Origin: Dokdonella_A sp039926025
GTDB taxonomy: Bacteria; Pseudomonadota; Gammaproteobacteria; Xanthomonadales; Rhodanobacteraceae
Direction: 5' to 3'
Assembly: GCA_039926025.1 (NCBI GenBank)
Contig: JBDSXV010000164.1
Span: forward strand, 1 to 19,205
DNA: 19,205 nt
Shown here: piece after piece, positions 14,566 to 19,205 of the stretch
Layout of the letters: each line of letters opens with the position of its first letter
How positions within the stretch are numbered: the first letter of the stretch is position 1
Notes under the pieces: model-generated
What the model saw: the letters and a program-made list of their open reading frames with translations, nothing else
Database searches by the model: none
What the model was told of the DNA's origin: nothing
Translations under genes and position numbers: made by a program

Positions 14566-15152
14566 GCGCATTCACGGGCCAGTGCGGTGCCTTCGGCTGG
14601 CCCTGTCGCATCATCGGTGCACCGCACTATCAAGGCACGCATGTACGCCGGGCCTGATCCATTTGAACGTGGGCGCAATGCTGCCCTGCCAGGTCGAATC
14701 ATCCCGCGCCCGGATCACGCGTCAAGAAGAAATCTTTCCGCTGCGTCGCGTCCGGCGGTGCGGCGTGCGATGAGCGGGAATGATGGATGCTCGCCTTGCA
14801 CGCAATCGTATCCCGCACCGGTGCATTGACGCCTTCGGCACGGGAACAGGCGGCGGTTGCCTGCGACTTCGTTCGCACTGATCGGCGCAGCCCAGCACGA
14901 AACGAAGCATTGGCACCTGGCACTCCGCGAGCAGGCCGCGGGTGATCGGCAGGCGCGCGCCACTGTACGAAGAACCGAATGCATGCACGACGGCGCTGTC
15001 TGTTCCGCCTCGCTCGTCCGGGAGTCCATTTCGACCGCGCATGACCTTGCTCCGATGCAGGACCCCGCGGGCCCCTACATGGATAAACGACATTTGGCAT
15101 CGATGCCGGTCATCGCGTCCATTTGCGCGCCTCGGGCGGAGGCTGGCTGCCC
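14566..15152. other. Convergent intergenic region with inverted repeats and no clear gene
   Basis: 587 bases between two convergent genes. Frames on both strands reach 130-150 codons, as expected in GC-rich DNA, but they are rich in Arg, Ala and Pro, overlap one another in several frames and show no motif I recognise. The left end holds two competing inverted repeats, listed separately. The region could contain a decayed gene. Confidence 0.5.
14576..14628. terminator. Two overlapping inverted repeats after the DUF347 gene
   Basis: Starting 10 bases after the DUF347 stop, GGGCCAG (14576-14582) pairs with CTGGCCC (14597-14603), and AGTGCGGTGC (14581-14590) pairs with GCACCGCACT (14619-14628). 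Both arms are exact. Because the first arm of one overlaps the first arm of the other, the two stems cannot fully form together. There is no U-tract, so it is not a standard intrinsic terminator, but it may stop or stabilise the transcript. Confidence 0.5.
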
Positions 15153-18100
15153 TCAAGCAGACGGCGGCACGCCGGATGGCCGCGCTGCCAGCGCCGCTGA
15201 GATGGCGTCTTCGAGCAGTTTCGTCGTTACCGGCTTGCGCAGCAGGATGTCCATGCCGGCATCGCGGATGAGGGTTTCCTCGTTGCCCACGGAGCGCGCG
15301 GTCACCGCAATCAAGGGCAAATTGACGGCGTCGCGAGCGCGCAGCATGCGCGCCAGTTGCAAGCCGTCGATACCGGGCAGATCGAGGTCGATCATGCCGA
15401 TATCGAAGCCCGCTTGTGCCGCATCGTCAGGCCGGCGCTGCAATTGGGCCAGCGCGGCCAGCCCGTTCGGCGCGTGCGTGCTGTGATGGCCCAGTTGCGC
15501 CAGCAGACCGACGATGACATCGGCAACCGTGACGTCGTCCTCGACCAGCAGGATACGCAGGCTTGCAGCCGTCGGAACTGCAACATTCACGGCCGGCATC
15601 CTGATCGCGCCGGCTTCTTCCGCAGCCACCTCGGGCAAGGGCAGTTCGACCGTGAAGCTGCTGCCCAGGCCAAGCGTACTCGTGACCTCGATGCGACCAC
15701 CCATCAGCTGCGCGAGTTCGCGACAAATCGCGAGGCCCAGGCCGCTGCCGCCGTACTGACGCGCAACCCCGTCAGCCTGTTCGAATCTCGCGAACAAGCG
15801 CGTGCGCAGGACGTCGCTCATGCCCGGTCCGCTGTCGATGACGCGGAAGCGCAGCGCGCCGTACGCGCCACGCTCGAGGCCGAGCGTGACGCTACCGCTT
15901 TCGGTGAACTTGATCGCATTGCCAGCAAGGTTGAGCAGGATCTGCTTGACCCGCAAGGCATCGCCGATCGCGCCGGCGGGAACGTTGCTCGCGATGTCGA
16001 GAACCAGATCCAGTCCCTTGCGCTCGGCCAACGGCCGCTCCAGTGCGGCAACCTCATGCAGCAAGGCTGCGGGATCGAACAACGCAGACTCCAACGCGAG
16101 CTTGCCTGCTTCGATGCGCGCGAGGTCGAGGCTGTCATTGACCACGCGCAACATCAGCTGCCCGGACTGGTGAATCGCATTCGCATAGCCGCGCTGGCGC
16201 TCGTCGAGCGCGGTGCAGAGCAGGAGTTCGCTCATGCCGAGTACACCGGTCATTGGCGTGCGGACTTCGTGGCCCATCGTCGCGAGGAAGGTCGACTTCG
16301 CTTCGCTCAACTGCTCCACGCCGAGGCGGTGTTGCTCGGCCAGCGCCCGCGCATGCCTGCGTCGAACGCGAGCGCGATACGTGCGCATCGTCGAAACAGC
16401 CATCAGCAACACGGCGAGCGCGTACAACGCATACGCCAGCGGCGTGTTCCATGCCGCGCGTGCGACATCGATGAGCAGCGGCGCGGCCAGCTCGCTGGTC
16501 ACGCCATCCGCATTGGCTGCTCGAACGCGCAGTTGATACCTGCCCGGCGGAAGTTGCGAATAGATGCGTTCGCCGCGCGGCGCCTCGACCCAGTCGCGAT
16601 CAAATCCGTCGAGCTTGAACTGATAGCGGTTCGACGCAGGATTGGCGTACGCAAGCGCGCGCACTTCGATCCTGAAATCGAGGTCGCCGTGTTCCAGCTC
16701 GATCATGCGGGCGTCGTCCAGTGGCACGGTCGCCGCACCACGGCGCACGCTCAACCCGGTGATGCGCAACACAGGCGCCGGCGTTGAGAGTTCGAGCGTG
16801 GCCGGATCAAAAGCCACGGCGCCGCCGAGCGTGCCCGCGTACAGGGTTCCATCCAACCCGGCAACGAGAGCGCCGGGTTGGAATTCCTGGCTCGGCAATC
16901 CATCGCGCGCATCGAAGCGACGCACCGCCTTCGTCGTTGCATCGACTCGCCACAGTCCGCGTGGCGAAGTGACCCAGACGATGCCGTCAGCGGACACCGC
17001 GAGCGCGTCGGCGTTGAAGGTCGGCCAGCCATTGCTGCTGTCGAAGCGCTGTTGCAATTGCGCGTCGCCGGCATCGACGCGATAGCGTTCGAGCGCGCCG
17101 AGCCGGTGCGTCCACAAGGCGCCGTCGCTGGCGAACGCCAGCGCACCCACCGATTCGCGCGGAATGCCTTTCACTTCAACGAAACGGTCTTCAGCAGCGT
17201 CGTAGCGCTCAACCCCGCTGGCTGTGCCGAGCCAGGGAATTCCGTGCGCATCGAGCACGAGCGTTGCGACATCAGCGTCGCCCAGCGTCTGCGCTGCCGG
17301 CGTGTAGCGATGCAGCACACGTGGCGGGTCGTTCGCGACATGCGCCACGCCGCCGCCATGCGCGCTGACCCAGAGGCTGCCGTCCGCAGCGCGCGCAAGG
17401 TTGTCGACATAACCCGATGGCAACGCATCGGCACGTGTAAGGTCAACCGGCAGATCGATCGAGTCGAGTGTCTTGAGGGAGTAGCGGCGCAGGCCGGGCT
17501 GAAAGCCGACCCATATGTGATCATCCACATCAGGCAACACCGCCGTCAATCGTTGTCCCGCGATGTGCAGGCGCTCGCCCCAGCGTTCGATCTTTCCGTT
17601 GACGCGATCGATGCGATCCAGGCCATCCTTGCCGCTCGCCGCCCAGATCATGCGGTTCGCGCCGACACCCAGCGCCCTCACGCGCGAACGGGTCAGGCTC
17701 AGGTTGTCGCCTGGAACGTGACGGAATGCGGCGAAGTTGCGCCAGTGCGGCGGCAGGCGCGCGATGCCGCCGTCAAACAACGCGAACCAGACGCTACCTT
17801 CGGCATCGACGCGCACGTCCATCGTGTGTACGCCCGGATAGGCGCCAGGTGCGGATTCGTCCGTGTTGTAGCGTTGCAGTCCATCCGCGTCGTAGCGCGC
17901 CACCCCGTTGAGCAACCCCAGCCAGAGGCTTCCATGGGACTTGTCGCGCGCCAGCGCGGATACCGCCAGCGCCGGTGTCGCAGCAGCAATCTCTTCCTGA
18001 TAGCGGAGATCGGCATTGATGCGGAACAAGCCCTTGCGCGTGCCGACGAGCATGCTGCCGTCGGACTCCTGCAGGAAGCTCATCACGACCGACGGGCCCG

Positions 18101-18761
18101 CACGCTGCGCAAATGGGGGCACGTCGACATGGACGAGGCGGCCGTCCGCTTCGCGCACATCAAGGCCTTCGTCAGTGCCGATCCACAGCCGACCGCGTGC
18201 GTCCGCGTACAGCGAAAAGATCGTGCTCGAACTCAAGCTCGCCGGATCTTCGGCATCGTGGTCAACGTGCAGGAAGCTGCCATCGGCCTCCAGCCGATTG
18301 AGCCCGCCCAGATACGTACCTACCCAGATCGCGCCGGACGCGTCCTGGGCGAGCGAAAACAGGTCGTTGCTGCCAAGCGTGCCCAAATCGTTCGGTCGAT
18401 GCATCCAGTGTTTGAACGTCTTGCCATCGGCTTCGAGCCGGTTGAGGCCCGACGCCTCGCCACCACACCAGAGGCGCCCGTCGCGGTCGAACAGCACGAC
18501 GGAGACATCATTGGAGGCCAGTGACCCGGGTTCGGTCGGGTCGTGGCGAAAGGTGCGAAAGTCGATGCCGTCATAGCGCGCCAGCCCATCCTGGGTGCCG
18601 ATCCAGACGAAGCCGTCGCGATCCTGCACGGTCTTGTAGGCAACACTCGAAGGCAATCCATCCGCGACGCCGAGGGGCACAAACTGGGGCGGCGCCGGCG
18701 GCGGCGCTGCATTGGCAACGACGAGCCATGCGAGCAACGGCAGTGCGAGCACTCTGCGCAT
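15153..18761 (-). CDS. Hybrid two-component sensor kinase with propeller repeats
   Basis: A 1,202-residue protein starting at the ATG at 18761 behind GGGAG. A signal peptide (MRRVLALPLLAWLVVANA, cleavage near residue 18-20) precedes a long periplasmic part. I count 14 Reg_prop-type repeats of the pattern W-x-G-x-x-x-G-L-x-R (for example WIGTQDGLARYDG, WVGTYLGGLNRL, WLGTASGVERYD, WVTSPRGLWRVD), enough for two seven-bladed propellers. A Y_Y_Y domain (about 700-765) and one membrane helix (about 775-792) follow. HisKA has His831 in MGHEVRTP; HATPase has NAIKFTE, DSGPGM and GGSGLGLAI. The receiver has Asp1125 in MIDLDLPGIDG and Lys in LLRKPV. There is no C-terminal HTH, unlike the Bacteroides HTCS proteins that this domain order otherwise resembles. 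The ligand is unknown; no response regulator or sugar-use gene is adjacent. Confidence 0.92.
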   Translation of the reverse strand: MRRVLALPLLAWLVVANAAPPPAPPQFVPLGVADGLPSSVAYKTVQDRDGFVWIGTQDGLARYDGIDFRTFRHDPTEPGSLASNDVSVVLFDRDGRLWCGGEASGLNRLEADGKTFKHWMHRPNDLGTLGSNDLFSLAQDASGAIWVGTYLGGLNRLEADGSFLHVDHDAEDPASLSSSTIFSLYADARGRLWIGTDEGLDVREADGRLVHVDVPPFAQRAGPSVVMSFLQESDGSMLVGTRKGLFRINADLRYQEEIAAATPALAVSALARDKSHGSLWLGLLNGVARYDADGLQRYNTDESAPGAYPGVHTMDVRVDAEGSVWFALFDGGIARLPPHWRNFAAFRHVPGDNLSLTRSRVRALGVGANRMIWAASGKDGLDRIDRVNGKIERWGERLHIAGQRLTAVLPDVDDHIWVGFQPGLRRYSLKTLDSIDLPVDLTRADALPSGYVDNLARAADGSLWVSAHGGGVAHVANDPPRVLHRYTPAAQTLGDADVATLVLDAHGIPWLGTASGVERYDAAEDRFVEVKGIPRESVGALAFASDGALWTHRLGALERYRVDAGDAQLQQRFDSSNGWPTFNADALAVSADGIVWVTSPRGLWRVDATTKAVRRFDARDGLPSQEFQPGALVAGLDGTLYAGTLGGAVAFDPATLELSTPAPVLRITGLSVRRGAATVPLDDARMIELEHGDLDFRIEVRALAYANPASNRYQFKLDGFDRDWVEAPRGERIYSQLPPGRYQLRVRAANADGVTSELAAPLLIDVARAAWNTPLAYALYALAVLLMAVSTMRTYRARVRRRHARALAEQHRLGVEQLSEAKSTFLATMGHEVRTPMTGVLGMSELLLCTALDERQRGYANAIHQSGQLMLRVVNDSLDLARIEAGKLALESALFDPAALLHEVAALERPLAERKGLDLVLDIASNVPAGAIGDALRVKQILLNLAGNAIKFTESGSVTLGLERGAYGALRFRVIDSGPGMSDVLRTRLFARFEQADGVARQYGGSGLGLAICRELAQLMGGRIEVTSTLGLGSSFTVELPLPEVAAEEAGAIRMPAVNVAVPTAASLRILLVEDDVTVADVIVGLLAQLGHHSTHAPNGLAALAQLQRRPDDAAQAGFDIGMIDLDLPGIDGLQLARMLRARDAVNLPLIAVTARSVGNEETLIRDAGMDILLRKPVTTKLLEDAISAALAARPSGVPPSA

Positions 18762-18785
18762 GATGTTCTCCCTTGTGCGGATACT

Positions 18786-18815
18786 GCCATGCACCGCAGC
18801 GTCGCGCAGCATGGC
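18786..18815 (-). promoter_or_regulatory. Inverted repeat in the sensor-kinase leader
   Basis: GCCATGC at 18786-18792 pairs exactly with GCATGGC at 18809-18815 across a 16-base loop, starting 25 bases upstream of the kinase ATG. It could be a leader hairpin or an operator for a dimeric regulator. No promoter hexamers were clear around it. Confidence 0.3.
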
Positions 18816-18854
18816 GGCTGGTGGGAGCAACGATCTGCAGGAGCAACTGTCTCT

Positions 18855-18876
18855 GTGGGAGCGGCTGCAGCCGCGA
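18855..18876. repeat. REP hairpin, copy 1
   Basis: GTGGGAGCGGCTGCAGCCGC followed by GA: the GCGGCTGCAGCCGC core is fully self-complementary. It differs from copies 2 and 3 at one base, TTC to TGC in the loop. Confidence 0.85.
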
Positions 18877-18921
18877 TGCTCTGGCGCGGACCTGCACCGC
18901 GCAACGCCATCCCCAACCCAA

Positions 18922-18942
18922 CCCTCGCCTTGAAGGGGAGGG
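18922..18942. repeat. C/G-rich palindrome, copy 1
   Basis: The arms CCCTCGCCTT (18922-18931) and AAGGGGAGGG (18933-18942) match with one mismatch around a single central base. Copy 2 at 19068-19088 is perfect. Confidence 0.75.
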
Positions 18943-18979
18943 CTTTGAACGCATCGCTCGCCTTGTGATCGGAAATCTT

Positions 18980-18995
18980 GTGGGAGCAAGCTCAC
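18980..18995. repeat. Short REP-like hairpin, copy 1
   Basis: GTGGGAGCAAGCTCAC forms a short stem with one bulge around AA. It shares the GTGGGAGC head with the larger REP that follows seven bases later, so the two form a paired element. Confidence 0.7.
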
Positions 18996-19001
18996 TTCTT
19001 C

Positions 19002-19023
19002 GTGGGAGCGGCTTCAGCCGCGA
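19002..19023. repeat. REP hairpin, copy 2
   Basis: GTGGGAGCGGCTTCAGCCGC followed by GA: GCGGCT pairs with AGCCGC around TTC. This form is typical of REP elements in pseudomonads and Xanthomonadales (known from memory). Confidence 0.85.
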
Positions 19024-19067
19024 TGCTCTGGTATGGACTTGCACCGGGCAACACCATCCCCACCCAA

Positions 19068-19088
19068 CCCTCCCCTTGAAGGGGAGGG
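19068..19088. repeat. C/G-rich perfect palindrome, copy 2
   Basis: Ten bases CCCTCCCCTT (19068-19077) are the exact reverse complement of 19079-19088 around one central G. Sequences of this kind often produce spurious peptides reading PPLQGEGW in the minus strand, as is the case here. Confidence 0.85.
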
Positions 19089-19125
19089 CTTTGAAGGCAT
19101 CGCTCGCTTCATGATCGGAAATCTT

Positions 19126-19141
19126 GTGGGAGCAAGCTCAC
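19126..19141. repeat. Short REP-like hairpin, copy 2
   Basis: Identical to the element at 18980-18995 and exactly 146 bases from it, which confirms the repeat period. Confidence 0.7.
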
Positions 19142-19147
19142 TTCTTC

Positions 19148-19169
19148 GTGGGAGCGGCTTCAGCCGCGA
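19148..19169. repeat. REP hairpin, copy 3
   Basis: Identical to copy 2 over the 22 bases and seven bases after the short hairpin. The unit it opens continues beyond the window. Confidence 0.85.
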
Positions 19170-19205
19170 TGCTCTGGCGTGGACCTGCACCGGGCAACAC
19201 CATCC

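Larger units (their letters stand above)
18855..19205. repeat. Tandem REP-containing repeat, period about 146 bp
   Basis: Nearly identical units begin at 18855, 19002 and 19148, spaced 147 and 146 bases; the third is cut by the window edge after 58 bases. Each full unit holds, in order, a REP hairpin (GTGGGAGCGGCTTCAGCCGC), a stretch ending in CAACACCATCCC or close to it, a C/G-rich palindrome, a spacer with GCATCGCTCG and GATCGGAAATCTT, and a second short REP-like hairpin (GTGGGAGCAAGCTCAC). The array stands upstream of the sensor kinase. A long frame that runs through it on the minus strand is a translation of the repeats and not part of the kinase. Confidence 0.9.

Noticed and set aside
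16878..18524. 548-codon plus-strand frame opposite the sensor kinase
   Set aside because: Antisense to the propeller repeats; its apparent pattern simply mirrors them.
18762..18995. 78-residue extension of the sensor kinase
   Set aside because: It reads through REP repeats (PPLQGEGW-type peptide) and hides a good signal peptide that starts at 18761.
18855..19205. CRISPR array
   Set aside because: The repeat period is about 146 bases and the spacers are themselves repeated; there are no unique spacers or cas genes.
1..19205. tRNA, rRNA, transposase or integrase genes
   Set aside because: No cloverleaf, rRNA segment or recombinase motif was recognised by eye; a computed tRNA and Rfam scan was not possible here.

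Overview
The window is about 19.2 kb of GC-rich, densely coding DNA. The gene order hpf-ptsN-hprK-rapZ-EIIA(Man)-ptsH-ptsI, together with Xanthomonad-style REP hairpins, suggests a gammaproteobacterium of the Xanthomonadales/Lysobacterales (Xanthomonadaceae or Rhodanobacteraceae type). That assignment is inferred from gene order and repeat style, not from a database match.

Layout: (1) 9-5488, plus strand, is a regulatory PTS cluster: ribosome hibernation factor, EIIA-Ntr, HPr kinase/phosphorylase, RapZ, a mannose-type EIIA, HPr and enzyme I. No sugar permease (EIIB/EIIC) is present, so phosphate would move EI -> HPr -> two EIIAs, with HprK acting on Ser46 of HPr. (2) 5489-6460 is a 2-oxoglutarate/Fe(II) oxygenase with a coiled-coil tail. 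After a 445-nt non-coding gap, 6906-10574 is a tight three-gene unit: MBOAT O-acyltransferase, membrane-anchored SGNH/DltD-like protein, and SAM methyltransferase. It looks like a small module that decorates a surface glycan or other envelope molecule. (3) 10688-12709, minus strand, holds tsaB and creD. (4) 12895-14565, plus strand, holds a membrane-anchored helix-hairpin-helix protein, a DHCW-motif cupin and a four-repeat DUF347/COG4705 membrane protein. (5) 14566-15152 has no convincing gene but contains competing inverted repeats. (6) 15153-18761, minus strand, is a 1,202-residue hybrid sensor kinase with a signal peptide, 14 propeller repeats, Y_Y_Y domain, HisKA, HATPase and receiver, but no DNA-binding domain. 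(7) 18762-19205 is a REP-rich tandem array with a period of about 146 bp that runs off the right edge.

The best candidate for an undescribed system is the MBOAT/SGNH/methyltransferase unit with the neighbouring oxygenase. Other points of interest are a perfect 13-bp hairpin inside the ptsN reading frame, an inverted-repeat cluster between rapZ and the EIIA gene, and a RapZ whose C-terminus lacks the basic tail known from E. coli. Several genes have misleadingly long open frames upstream of the likely start (EIIA, MBOAT, creD, HHH protein, sensor kinase); the starts given here are the ones I support.
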